Origin: JBGSYN01 sp041750975
GTDB taxonomy: Bacteria; Pseudomonadota; Alphaproteobacteria; Geminicoccales; Geminicoccaceae
Direction of reading: 5' to 3'
DNA: 29,090 bases
Assembly (NCBI GenBank): GCA_041750975.1
Contig: JBGSYN010000266.1
Coordinates: forward strand, 1-29,090
Of the stretch, positions 15,359 to 23,713 are shown piece by piece. The notes under the pieces are model-generated. The model made no database searches, had not been told where the DNA came from, and saw only the letters and a program-made list of their open reading frames with translations. Each line of letters begins with the position of its first letter. The first letter of the stretch is position 1. The translations under genes were made by a program, and so were the position numbers.

Positions 15359-15767
15359 TCGTCCGGTTGAGGTTTCGAATCATTGTCCGAAGCAAGCTCC
15401 CCCACCGTCGAATGGGTACTATCTGGCTGTCCTCACTGGGTGTGACATCCGCGTGTTTCACGCCGTCGTGGCGAGCCGTGAAGATGCCCGATCGGACCTT
15501 TTTGACGCATTGAGGTAGGGAGTAGGATTCGACCGAGCGGGATACACTCGGCCCTCGACGGCGGCCGCCATTGTTTCTTGCGCCGCTAACCGCTGGCCGA
15601 CCGACTCTATCGTTATCAAGGTTCCACGGAGCAAGGGAACCCTTTCTTGTCGGGCTATGGCTTGTCGGGCTGTGGCATCAAGGTGTGGCGCCGGCCAGCA
15701 TCAAGTCGCATCGACCGGGCAAGTTGCGGTGTTCGACGACGCCAGGCTGCCAAAGCCGGATCACGTC
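15359..15767. other. Intergenic stretch without a recognisable gene
   Basis: I see no convincing gene here. Short frames lack ribosome sites and protein-like composition. The stretch contains a 15-base imperfect tandem repeat (ttgtcgggct[a/g]tggc, 15647-15676). It separates the RTX-like gene from the padR gene; the former's promoter should lie at its left end. Confidence 0.5.
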
Positions 15768-16343
15768 TCAGCTCCGCTCGACTGCGCCTGCCACCGTGTC
15801 GAGTGCGGCCGCGATCGTTCGAACCTGCTCTTCGGTCAACGGACCACGGCCTAGACGCAGGCGCAGCGCAACCTTCAAATTCTCCGTGGCCCGAATGATC
15901 TCCGGCGCAGGACCACCGCTATTGGCCTTGCTGACCGTGCGCATGCGGTCCAACGCCAAGTTGAGGGCAACCTGGTTTGCCGCGAGATAGTCGGTGCCGC
16001 TCGGGGTGATGGCATAGAGCTTTTTACCGTCGCTTTCGGCCACAGTTGCATGCCCGAGTTCGTCGAGCATGATCAACGTTGGGTAGATCACGCCCGGGCT
16101 CGGGCTATAGGTCCCGGCGACGCGATCCTCGATTTCCTTGATGATTTCATAGCCATGACGGGGCTGCTCGGCGATCAGAGCGAGGACGACGAGGCGCAAT
16201 TCCCCATGGTCGAACAGCCGGCTCGATCGCCGGCCGCCGCGCCCGTGCCGATGGTGGACCCGTTCATGTCTCGGATCGCTGTCGCCGAATGGCCGTCGCG
16301 AAAAGCGTTTGCCATGCTCATGGTCTGGATGTCTGTGGTGCAC
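15768..16343 (-). CDS. PadR-family regulator with His-rich N-terminus, YqjI-like
   Basis: 191 residues. The first 35 are His-rich (HHRHPDHEHG, then RHERVHHRHGRG). RLFDHGELRLVVLALI opens a PadR winged helix (about 43-120) with HGYEIIKEIE and YSPSPGVIYPTLIMLDEL. The end is helical for dimerisation. Order and motifs match E. coli YqjI, a nickel-responsive repressor of the ferric reductase gene yqjH whose His-rich head binds metal. It is therefore probably a metal-sensing repressor; the metal and target are not shown here, and no yqjH-like gene is in the window. The start is GTG 16343. Palindromes just upstream suggest autoregulation. Confidence 0.87.
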   Translation of the reverse strand: MHHRHPDHEHGKRFSRRPFGDSDPRHERVHHRHGRGGRRSSRLFDHGELRLVVLALIAEQPRHGYEIIKEIEDRVAGTYSPSPGVIYPTLIMLDELGHATVAESDGKKLYAITPSGTDYLAANQVALNLALDRMRTVSKANSGGPAPEIIRATENLKVALRLRLGRGPLTEEQVRTIAAALDTVAGAVERS

Positions 16344-16351
16344 TGCAATTC

Positions 16352-16390
16352 TCGATATAGTTTCGATGTATCGAAATAAAAGATATATCT
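16352..16390. promoter_or_regulatory. Palindromes in front of the YqjI-like padR gene
   Basis: TTTCGATGTATCGAAA at 16361-16376 has perfect 7-bp arms; AGATATATCT at 16381-16390 is a perfect 10-bp palindrome; TCGATA at 16352-16357 is a further half site. All lie 9-47 bases before the GTG in an AT-rich stretch, where a PadR dimer could block its own promoter. Confidence 0.5.
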
Positions 16391-16449
16391 AAAACCTATC
16401 AGATTCAAGTTTCTTCTTTTATGCTGGGGAAGCGCGGGTTGGGCGGGTT

Positions 16450-17280
16450 CTAGCCCTTGACGGAACCCGCCGTCATGCCCTGGACCATGAAGCGTTGGGC
16501 GACGAAATAGATGATCATCAGGGGGACGGAAGAGAGCACGGCGCCCGCCATCAGAGGGCCCCAGGGCAGGACATCGCTCGTGATCAGATAGTTCAGGGCG
16601 AGGGGTGCGGTGCGTTGAGATTCCGAGGAGATAAGGACCAAAGCGAGCAACAACTCGTTCCAGGCATTGGTGAAGGAGAAGATCGAGACGGCGGCGATGC
16701 CGGGCGCGGACAGGGGCAGAACGATCCGGACCAATGCCCCGAACCGTGACAGGCCGTCGATCAGGCCCTGTTCCTCCAACTCGCGCGGGATGCCGCGGAA
16801 ATAGCCTTGCAGCAGCCAGGTGCTCAGCGGCAGAGCGAAGGTCAGATAGACCAGCACCAGGCCATAAAGCGTATTGCCGAGCTGCAGCCGCGCCATGAGG
16901 ATCGAGAGCGGGATGAACAACAGGGAGGTGGGCGTAAGATAAGCAAAAAGGATGAGTTTTCCGAACACGCCCCTGAACCGATATTTGAAGCGCACGATCG
17001 AGTAGGCTGCGAATGAAGAGATGGTCACCGAAATAATGGTCACCGTCGCCGCGACCATGAAGCTGTTGCGGATATTCAGGAGAAACCCTTTGGTCTCGAT
17101 CAGCGTGTGGTAGTTCGCGAGGGTGAAGACCTGCGGCCACAGCGCCGGCACCCTGTAGATCTCGCGGGGGAGTTTGAGCGAGGTGATCGCCATCCAGTAG
17201 ATCGGGAACAGCACCAGCGCCAACGCCACGAGCAGGGCCAGATAGGTGAGGGCCCTGCCGATGATTTCGTCCCGTCTCAA
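16450..17280 (-). CDS. Sugar ABC transporter permease, MalG type (CUT1 family)
   Basis: 276 residues with six membrane segments. The cytosolic EAA loop that contacts the ATPase is present (LEEQGLIDGLSRFGALVRIVLP), and the protein ends in GSVKG as many MalG-type permeases do. The start is TTG 17280 with GTGAGG nine bases upstream; no ATG or GTG lies between it and the previous stop in this frame. It is the last gene of the uxuA transporter operon and pairs with the MalF-type permease before it. No ATPase gene follows. Confidence 0.9.
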   Translation of the reverse strand: MRRDEIIGRALTYLALLVALALVLFPIYWMAITSLKLPREIYRVPALWPQVFTLANYHTLIETKGFLLNIRNSFMVAATVTIISVTISSFAAYSIVRFKYRFRGVFGKLILFAYLTPTSLLFIPLSILMARLQLGNTLYGLVLVYLTFALPLSTWLLQGYFRGIPRELEEQGLIDGLSRFGALVRIVLPLSAPGIAAVSIFSFTNAWNELLLALVLISSESQRTAPLALNYLITSDVLPWGPLMAGAVLSSVPLMIIYFVAQRFMVQGMTAGSVKG

Positions 17281-17325
17281 GCCCGGGACCTCACTTTGCG
17301 TACGATGCGTTGGGCCGCCCCACCG

Positions 17326-18255
17326 CTAGTCATCCTCTCGCCGCATCATCGAAGTGGCCATGATGACGAGGATGGCGAGGACCGGCAGCATCGCCACCGA
17401 GACCGCCGCAGCTTCACCGATCCGTTGCGTTTGCATGCCGAAATAGGCGAGCACCGGAAACACCATGGTAGAATCCGAAGGGCCGCCCTGGGTCAGGAGC
17501 CAGACGTTCTCGAAGGAATTGGCGGTCCAGATCGAAGAGAGCAGGATGACGACAATGACGACCGGCAGGATGGCCGGCAGTGTTACGGCCCGAAAGCGCT
17601 GCCAGGCATTGGCACCGTCGACCCGGGCGGCCTCATAGAGCTCATTGCGGATATTCTGCAAGGCGGCCAGAATGCTGATGAACCAGAACGGGAAGCCGCG
17701 CCAGACCGTGGCGGCGATAACCGAGGGCATGGCCGTAGATTTCTGGCCGAGCCAGTCGATGATGCCCGAATAAATGCCGGTTTCGGTGAGCACGAGACTG
17801 ATGCCGCCGCCGATCGGCTGATAAAGCACCCGCCAGGTCAGGAACGCGACAAAGGCGGGCATCGCCCAGGGCAGCATCAGGAAGGCCCGGAATACGCCGC
17901 GTCCGGGCAGGCGCTGATTGACCAGGAGCGCGAGCCCGAGGCCGATCAGCAGTTTCAGGATCCCGCTGACCACGACCAGCGTGATGGTGTTGCGCACGGA
18001 GGCGAGGAAGGCCGGATTTTGGGCATGATAGCGAAAATTGTCGAGCCCGATCCAGGTCCCCGGATTGCCGATCACGCGATCGGTGAAGGAGACGTAGATC
18101 GCATAGAAGAAGGGATAGCCGACGAGCCCGATGACCAGGATGACCGCCGGCAGAACGAGGCAATAGGCGAAGGCGTTCTTGCTTGCGGACAAGCTGAACT
18201 GGCGCCTCGGCCGCTCGATCGGGGCATCGGCCGAGGCGCTTATCGTTCCTTTCAT
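17326..18255 (-). CDS. Sugar ABC transporter permease, MalF/UgpA type (CUT1 family)
   Basis: 309 residues with six membrane segments after a cytosolic N-terminus of about 30 residues. The EAA loop reads LYEAARVDGANAWQRFRAVTLP, and IGLDNFRYHAQNPAF is the usual periplasmic motif of this subfamily. ATG 18255 has AAGGAA-like bases close upstream in the 30-base gap after the binding-protein gene. It forms the channel with the MalG-type partner. Judging by the mannonate dehydratase in the operon, the substrate may be a hexuronate or an oligomer of one; that is inference. Confidence 0.9.
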   Translation of the reverse strand: MKGTISASADAPIERPRRQFSLSASKNAFAYCLVLPAVILVIGLVGYPFFYAIYVSFTDRVIGNPGTWIGLDNFRYHAQNPAFLASVRNTITLVVVSGILKLLIGLGLALLVNQRLPGRGVFRAFLMLPWAMPAFVAFLTWRVLYQPIGGGISLVLTETGIYSGIIDWLGQKSTAMPSVIAATVWRGFPFWFISILAALQNIRNELYEAARVDGANAWQRFRAVTLPAILPVVIVVILLSSIWTANSFENVWLLTQGGPSDSTMVFPVLAYFGMQTQRIGEAAAVSVAMLPVLAILVIMATSMMRREDD

Positions 18256-18285
18256 GAGGGCTGGTTCAAAACGTCAGAAGTGCCT

Positions 18286-19593
18286 TCAATATTTGTCGTA
18301 GATCGACTGGATGACCCGCTCTGCCTCGTCCATCGCCTCGTCGAAATCATAGCCGTCGATGACCACGCGCTGGGCCATCTTGGGCACGACGAAGTTGCTC
18401 GAGACATCGGCGTAGGCCGCATTGTAGACGTCGGGATAGCCTGGGGCGGTGCCCTTCTGCACGAGGTCGAGCAGGCCCGAGAGCACATGGTTCTGGCCGC
18501 TATAGGTCTCGAACTGGGTCTGGTTCTGGAGCACCGGCCCATAAATCGCGACATCATAGTAGGCGCTCATGAATTCCGGCTGCGACAGGTGCTCGATCAG
18601 TGCCTTGGCGGCGTCCGGATTTCCGCTGCCGGCGGGAATGCCGCGAACATTCGGATTGATCGGCGAGATCGTGCCGATGGGTCCTGCCGGCAGCGATGAA
18701 TAGCGGGTCGCCTCGAACAGTTCGGGATCGTCGTTTCTGGCGGCGATCGCGACCGATCCGGTGTTGGCGATGAACGCGGCCTGGCCCGAGAGATAGGACT
18801 GATTGTCACCGGCGCCGTCCCATGTGGTGTTGCCGGGCGGGAAGATGCCACGATCCCAGGCATCCTTCAGCCAGGCGAGATAGGCCCGGGTTTCCTCCGA
18901 TTTGATGGCGGCCGCGGTGCCTTCGTCATTGGCGATGCGGCCGCCATAGGATTGGAGCACGGACATCTGGACATTGCCGTCGCCGACATTCGAAAGCGCC
19001 AGACCGAGGCCGAACAAGGGCGGTGCGTTGACGGCGGCCGCCTGCTCGACCAATTCCGCCCAGCTTGCCGGAGGATTGGCAAAGCCGGCCTCCTCCAGCG
19101 CGTCGTTCCGGCGCAGTAGGAGATTGCCGGACGCACCGAAGGGAATGCCGGTCCGGCCGCCAGCTATTTCCGTCGTATCTGTTGCGGCCGCCACCGAAGG
19201 AAACCAGCCGCCTTGGGCTGAGCCGATGGAATCGTAGAGGTCGTCGAGCGGCAAGAAGATGCCCTGCCGGGATAAGAGCAGTAGCAGATCGAGGCCCATA
19301 TCCATGGCATCGGGCATGGTGTTGGAGGCGACAGCGGCCGAGGTTTTCTGGACCGTCTCGTTCTGGTTGATCATCACGACCTCGGTTTCGATGCCGTTGG
19401 CCTCGCCCCAGGCGTTGATGGTATCCTGGAGCAGGCTGTTGGCCTCGTCCGAGAAGATCAGCCCGCCCCAATAGGTGAGCTTCGAGCCTTGTGCCAAAAG
19501 CCGCCGGGGCCGGCCGGCGGTTGCCAAGGCCGCGGTCCCGGCGATACTGGTTCCGAGCACGCCGCGGCGCGTCCAATGTGTGGTCCCTGACAT
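18286..19593 (-). CDS. Sugar ABC transporter substrate-binding protein with Tat signal
   Basis: 435 residues, family 1 solute-binding protein (COG1653). The N-terminus carries a twin-arginine motif (TRRGVLG) and a hydrophobic stretch ending near LLAQG, so it is probably exported folded by Tat. The body shows the usual features: LTYWGG, then NTMPDAMDMG, and GNTTWDGAGDNQSYLSGQAAF in the hinge region. ATG 19593 has GGGAGAC six bases upstream. It lies 46 bases after uxuA and 30 before the permease gene. It would bind the sugar acid or oligosaccharide in the periplasm; specificity cannot be read from sequence. Confidence 0.9.
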   Translation of the reverse strand: MSGTTHWTRRGVLGTSIAGTAALATAGRPRRLLAQGSKLTYWGGLIFSDEANSLLQDTINAWGEANGIETEVVMINQNETVQKTSAAVASNTMPDAMDMGLDLLLLLSRQGIFLPLDDLYDSIGSAQGGWFPSVAAATDTTEIAGGRTGIPFGASGNLLLRRNDALEEAGFANPPASWAELVEQAAAVNAPPLFGLGLALSNVGDGNVQMSVLQSYGGRIANDEGTAAAIKSEETRAYLAWLKDAWDRGIFPPGNTTWDGAGDNQSYLSGQAAFIANTGSVAIAARNDDPELFEATRYSSLPAGPIGTISPINPNVRGIPAGSGNPDAAKALIEHLSQPEFMSAYYDVAIYGPVLQNQTQFETYSGQNHVLSGLLDLVQKGTAPGYPDVYNAAYADVSSNFVVPKMAQRVVIDGYDFDEAMDEAERVIQSIYDKY

Positions 19594-19639
19594 CAATTGT
19601 CTCCCTGATATTTGTGCGGTGTCGCTCTCGGGTGGCGTG

Positions 19640-20692
19640 TTATGCGGCGGTCTGGAGTGCCCGCATCTGCAAAAGCCCTTGCATGTAGCCGATGGCATGC
19701 GCCCGGCCGCGATGGTTCCAATCGGTATCACCATCCATGTGCGGGACATGATCATCCAGGATGAAGCCGGTGAAGCCGTTCTTTTCCAGTAGCACCATCG
19801 CTTCCGCCGGATCGTAATTGCCCTCGCCGATGAAGCACTCCTGGAAGTTCGGCACCTCACCCTGCACGTCGCGGAAATGGACGTAGTAGATGCGGCCGCG
19901 CGGACCGAAAAATTCGATCATCTCGCGCACATTGCTGCTGCCACCGGGCATTTCGGAGCAGCAGCCGAGGCAGAGATCGAGCCCCCAGGAGGGGCTGTCG
20001 GGATTTATTTCGAAGGCGCGCTTGAAGCCCGCCGGCTCGCGAAAGATCCGGGCAATGCCGCCTAGTATCGGGACAGGCGGGTCGTCCGGGTGCAGCGCCA
20101 TCTTGACTCCCGCCTCTTCGGCGACCGGCAGGACCGTTTTGATGAAGTAGGCATAATTTTCCCACATCCGGTCCTCGGTGACGAATTCCGCGGGCTTGTC
20201 CCGCATCACCAGGGCGCGGCGCTGCTCGTCGGTCTTGGCCACGAACTTTCTCAGATCATCGCCGGCGGCTCGCTCGACTTCGGCCATGTCGAACTTGGTG
20301 CAGCCTGCGGCGCCGCGTCCGGGCGCCATGCGGTCCGTCCGCCAGACCGAGTTGGGCATGAAATGGAAGCCCAGGATGGGGATGCCGGCACGCCCCATAT
20401 GGCGGAGGATCGCCTGATAATTCTCGATCTGCTCGTCACGTCCCGGCAGACCCAGCATGGCCAGATGATAGAAATGGATCGGCACGTTCTCGATCGCCTC
20501 GAGGGTCAGGCCGTGCTCGTGGCATTGTTCAACAAGGGCCCTCAGATCCCTTTCTTCCCAACGCGATGCACCCGGCAGCTTGGGCGTGTTGAGCTGGACG
20601 CCCTTGACGCCGATCTGTGCTGCGAAGCGCAATTTCTCGTCATTGAGTTCATTGAACTGACCGACAGCGATGCGCATGGTTTGCTCTTTCAT
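19640..20692 (-). CDS. uxuA: Mannonate dehydratase
   Basis: 350 residues, TIM-barrel UxuA family, which turns D-mannonate into 2-keto-3-deoxygluconate in hexuronate breakdown. Conserved blocks include FHFMPNSVWRTDRM, ALHPDDPPVPILGG, LDLCLGCCSEMPGG and LDDHVPHMDGDT. The metal ligands expected from the known structures fall at His201, Cys241, His272 and Asp314. It is somewhat shorter than E. coli UxuA (394) and near the short form. ATG 20692 has AGGGGG six bases upstream; ATG 20710 and 20677 are alternatives. Its place at the head of a sugar transporter set suggests that the imported compound yields mannonate. Confidence 0.9.
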   Translation of the reverse strand: MKEQTMRIAVGQFNELNDEKLRFAAQIGVKGVQLNTPKLPGASRWEERDLRALVEQCHEHGLTLEAIENVPIHFYHLAMLGLPGRDEQIENYQAILRHMGRAGIPILGFHFMPNSVWRTDRMAPGRGAAGCTKFDMAEVERAAGDDLRKFVAKTDEQRRALVMRDKPAEFVTEDRMWENYAYFIKTVLPVAEEAGVKMALHPDDPPVPILGGIARIFREPAGFKRAFEINPDSPSWGLDLCLGCCSEMPGGSSNVREMIEFFGPRGRIYYVHFRDVQGEVPNFQECFIGEGNYDPAEAMVLLEKNGFTGFILDDHVPHMDGDTDWNHRGRAHAIGYMQGLLQMRALQTAA

Positions 20693-20711
20693 TTCATGCC
20701 CCCTTATCATC

Positions 20712-20759
20712 TTCGACGCCGCGCATATTCAGTGCTGCTAACGCTACGACCGCGTCGAA
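20712..20759. promoter_or_regulatory. Inverted repeat ahead of uxuA
   Basis: TTCGACGC (20712-20719) is exactly inverted as GCGTCGAA (20752-20759), 32 bases apart, in the 88-base gap between the alpha/beta-barrel gene and uxuA. It may be an operator for a separate uxuA promoter or a transcript hairpin. Confidence 0.3.
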
Positions 20760-20780
20760 AGAATGACAAGACGCTCGCCG

Positions 20781-21467
20781 TCAAGCAGTGTGTGCCGTCT
20801 TCGTTCGAACATATTCGAGCCGATAGACGTCGGTCTTCATGAGACCCGCGATGCCCAAGGCTTGGTGGGTTTCTTCCGTCAGGAAATCCTGGCGGACGCG
20901 TTCGAGTTCGTCTGGGCGGGCCGCCTCGATCAGGAGCGTCCAGCCGGGTGATGAGATCGTCCCTTCGCGACCCTCCCGCTCCTTGGTCTTGACGCTGCTT
21001 GCATCATGATTCGTTTCGCCGAGATGGACGCCCGCGATGCCGCGAACCGCGAGGATATGGGTGAGCATTTGCGTGGTGATACGGCCGACGAACGTCTCAG
21101 CCTCATGGACTTCAAAACGGACGGTCAGCAAATGCCCGCCCATGCCCGGTCCTTGACTGAAGCGTACCCGCTGGATCGAGCGCGCCGAATTGGCAAAAAA
21201 TTGTACGGTCGAGACCGTCCAGGGTGTCGGGTTGTTGAGGCGGTTGAGATAGTCCTGGCCGGCGAGCGTCTCCACGTTCAAGGCTTCGTAGAGCGTGAAG
21301 AACTCCGGGCTCGCCTTCTCGCCGATATAGCGGCGGCCGCGCAGGAACCCCGGAATGCCGACCCGTTCGGGCATGTGCTCGTGCACGTGCCACCAATAAA
21401 AGGCGTCACGGCCTTCGTCCTGGATATCGTTCCAGATCGCAACGATAGCTTCGCCGGCGAGGCTCAT
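20781..21467 (-). CDS. Dimeric alpha/beta-barrel protein of unknown function (two EthD/DUF4286-like halves)
   Basis: 228 residues from ATG 21467. The N-terminal half has WWHVHEHMPERVGIPGFLRG, then FFTLYEALNVETL and NNPTPWT, a pattern I associate with small dimeric alpha/beta-barrel proteins that handle aromatic or polyketide-like compounds. The C-terminal half appears to repeat the fold (GIAGVHLGE, then LLIEAARPDELERV). The function is unknown. The ribosome site is weak (GGTG). It is the first gene of the uxuA operon, 88 bases ahead of uxuA, and is divergent from the kinase gene. It may degrade or isomerise the imported substrate. Confidence 0.75.
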   Translation of the reverse strand: MSLAGEAIVAIWNDIQDEGRDAFYWWHVHEHMPERVGIPGFLRGRRYIGEKASPEFFTLYEALNVETLAGQDYLNRLNNPTPWTVSTVQFFANSARSIQRVRFSQGPGMGGHLLTVRFEVHEAETFVGRITTQMLTHILAVRGIAGVHLGETNHDASSVKTKEREGREGTISSPGWTLLIEAARPDELERVRQDFLTEETHQALGIAGLMKTDVYRLEYVRTKTAHTA

Positions 21468-21580
21468 GGGGTCACCACAACGGAGCTTGACATTTTGCGG
21501 CACGCGGTCGGCTTGGCGTCGGTTGGCCGAAGCGCTACACCGCCGGATTGTTGAGCGCAACCGAGGAGAAAGCCCTGCCC

Positions 21581-22498
21581 GTGACCGTAGAGCGTGACCG
21601 CGAAGAGGCCTTGCGGCGGCTCGCCCGTCACCTGCGGCCCGGGGGCACGTTGCGGCGCCATTGGCAACTCGAAGGAGGCGTCTCGGCGGTTGTCACGGCC
21701 CTGGAAATCGAGACTGGCGAAGGCGCCATCGAGATCCTGGTGCTCAAATATTACCGCGGTGGCGAACACGCAGAAAACGCTGCCGTGTTGAGGCGAGAGT
21801 ATCGAACTCTTGAAGCCTTGAGTGTCGCCGGTCTTCCGGTTCCACCGCCGGTTGCGGTCGACCCGGTGCAGGGGCGGTGGTTGGCGATGCACTATGTCGA
21901 GGGCAGCACCGACGCGTTCGTCGAGAATATCGAAGCGCGTCTCGCTGCGCTTGCGGCAACGCTGGCGCGCTTTCATGCGACAGCGCTGGAGACAATAGAT
22001 CACGGCCTTCTGCAGGATCGGAAAGCTCAAGATACTCTGCTTGTCGCCAATCCGCCCCCGATGCTGCATCGCCAACTGCCGGAAGCCGCTATTCGTGAGG
22101 CCTTGAAACGGGTCTGGCCTCCGGCTCGGCGCAATGCCGATGGATTTCTCCATGGCGATTTCTGGCCGGGCAATGTGTTGTGGCAGGATGGTCGGATCGT
22201 TGCCGTGCTCGATTGGGAGGACGCCTGCCGGGGCGATCCAGTCGCCGATGTCTCGGTCTCGCGTCTGGAGCTATTGTGGGCATATGGCGCCGAGGCGATG
22301 GAGATGTTCACGGCATATTATGCGGATTTCAGCGGTGCCGATATGACCGATCTCGCGATTTGGGACCTTCTCGCGGCCCTCCGCCCGATCCACGTGATAA
22401 GTGGTTGGGGCCTGAGCGATCAGGACCTTCGCCATTTACAAACTGGTCACCGGACCTTTACCGAGTGGGCGATTGAACGCTTGCATGGCCGGCGCTAA
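21581..22498 (+). CDS. APH-family small-molecule kinase
   Basis: About 305 residues, aminoglycoside-phosphotransferase/choline-kinase fold. The catalytic loop is FLHGDFWPGNVLW (Asp193, Asn198) and the metal-binding Asp is in VLDWEDA (Asp211). A Lys in LVLKYYRG (near 56) is the likely ATP-binding one. GTG 21581 has GAGGAG upstream; TTG 21548 is also in frame. Its TAA abuts the GTG of ynjB with no gap, so the kinase and the transporter are translated together. Family members phosphorylate aminoglycosides, choline, homoserine, thiamine or sugars. Here the natural guess is the imported YnjBCD ligand; resistance is less likely. Confidence 0.85.
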   Translation: MTVERDREEALRRLARHLRPGGTLRRHWQLEGGVSAVVTALEIETGEGAIEILVLKYYRGGEHAENAAVLRREYRTLEALSVAGLPVPPPVAVDPVQGRWLAMHYVEGSTDAFVENIEARLAALAATLARFHATALETIDHGLLQDRKAQDTLLVANPPPMLHRQLPEAAIREALKRVWPPARRNADGFLHGDFWPGNVLWQDGRIVAVLDWEDACRGDPVADVSVSRLELLWAYGAEAMEMFTAYYADFSGADMTDLAIWDLLAALRPIHVISGWGLSDQDLRHLQTGHRTFTEWAIERLHGRR

Positions 22499-23713
22499 GT
22501 GCAGCGTATGATATGTTTCTTGAGAAAAATTGTTCTCGCCGCGGCACTCTCCACAACGCCGCTTGCCGCCCTGAATGCAATGGAGGGCTGGTCGGACATC
22601 GAGGCGGCGGCCCGGGGCGAGACGGTCAGCTTCAATGCCTGGGGCGGCTCGCCTGCGGTCAATGACTATATCGACTGGGTCGCAGCGGAACTCGATAACC
22701 GTTTCGGCATCGAACTCGTCCATGTCAAGCTGACCGACACGGCGGATGCGGTCTCCCGGGTGATTGCGGAAAAATCGGCCGGGCGCACTGAAGGCGGCAG
22801 CGTCGATCTGGTGTGGATCAATGGCGAGAACTTCTCGCGGATGAAGGAGGAGGGCCTGTTATTTGGACCGTTCCTCGATCGTCTGCCGAATGCAGCGTTG
22901 ATCGACGTCGAGGACAATCAGAGTGCCGTTGTCGATTTCGCGCTGCCGACCGAGGGCTATGAAGCGCCCTGGGGCCTGTCGCAATTCGTCATGGCGTTCG
23001 ATGGCGACGAGGTCGAAACACCGCCTCGAACCATGAGGGCGCTCCTGAGCTGGGCCGAAGCCCATCCGAGCCGGCTGACCTACCCGGCGCCGCCGAACTA
23101 CATCGGCACGACGTTCCTGAAGCAGATCCTCTATGAAGTGGTCGAGGACGACGCCGCTTTGCTCGAGCCGGTCGACGCCGAAGCCTTCGAGGCGGTGACG
23201 CAGCCGCTCTGGTCCTGGCTCGATGCCCTGCACGCCCAGCTCTGGCGGAGCGGCCGGGCGTTTCCGCAGACCGACGTGGCCCAACACCAGCTTTTGAACG
23301 ATGGCGAGGTCGCGATCACGTTCGGCTTCAATCCGGGCAATATCGCCAACATGATCGAGAATGGGACCTTGCCGGAGAACGTCGAGATCGCGACCTTCGA
23401 GGCAGGCACCATCGGCAACACCCATTTCACGGCCATCCCCTTCAATGCGACGGCACCCGAGGCGGCCATGGTGACCGCCAATTTCCTGCTCTCCCCCGAA
23501 GCCCAGGCGCGCAAGGAAGACCCGGCTTATTGGGGCGATCAGACCGTGCTCGAGATCGATGGGCTCGAGCCCGAGGCGCAAGCCTTGTTTGAGGCCATCC
23601 CGCAGCATCCGCTGGTGCCGCCGCCGGGCTCGATCCGGCCGGTCCTGCCCGAGCCGCACCCTTCCTGGCATGAATTGCTGGAGCGGACCTGGCTCGAACG
23701 CTACCGCCGCTGA
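22499..23713 (+). CDS. ynjB: ABC transporter substrate-binding protein YnjB
   Basis: 404 residues with a signal peptide ending near LNAMEGW. The blocks ARGETVSFNAWGGSPAVNDYIDWV, GGSVDLVWINGENFSRMKEEGLL and LTYPAPPNYIGTTFLKQ match E. coli YnjB (COG4134) closely. This is the binding protein of a conserved importer with no proven substrate; its fold is related to thiamine- and iron-binding proteins. GTG 22499 touches the kinase stop; ATG 22508 is an alternative. It is followed without a gap by ynjC. The operon ynjB-ynjC-ynjD is complete here. Confidence 0.9.
   Translation: MQRMICFLRKIVLAAALSTTPLAALNAMEGWSDIEAAARGETVSFNAWGGSPAVNDYIDWVAAELDNRFGIELVHVKLTDTADAVSRVIAEKSAGRTEGGSVDLVWINGENFSRMKEEGLLFGPFLDRLPNAALIDVEDNQSAVVDFALPTEGYEAPWGLSQFVMAFDGDEVETPPRTMRALLSWAEAHPSRLTYPAPPNYIGTTFLKQILYEVVEDDAALLEPVDAEAFEAVTQPLWSWLDALHAQLWRSGRAFPQTDVAQHQLLNDGEVAITFGFNPGNIANMIENGTLPENVEIATFEAGTIGNTHFTAIPFNATAPEAAMVTANFLLSPEAQARKEDPAYWGDQTVLEIDGLEPEAQALFEAIPQHPLVPPPGSIRPVLPEPHPSWHELLERTWLERYRR

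Noticed and set aside
15336..15518. 60-codon plus-strand frame past the RTX-like gene
   Set aside because: No ribosome site, no recognisable domain, and it overlaps the start region of the RTX-like gene.
15647..15676. 15-base tandem repeat
   Set aside because: Only two imperfect copies with no sign of function; not a CRISPR or minisatellite array.
17107..18699. 530-codon plus-strand frame across the sugar permeases
   Set aside because: The opposite strand encodes clear permeases and a binding protein; this product is rich in Asp, Arg, Gln and Gly, as expected for a shadow frame of membrane proteins.
21487..21515. Perfect -35 TTGACA ahead of the kinase gene
   Set aside because: The matching -10 at 17-base spacing is GGCTTG, a poor fit, so I did not call a promoter.
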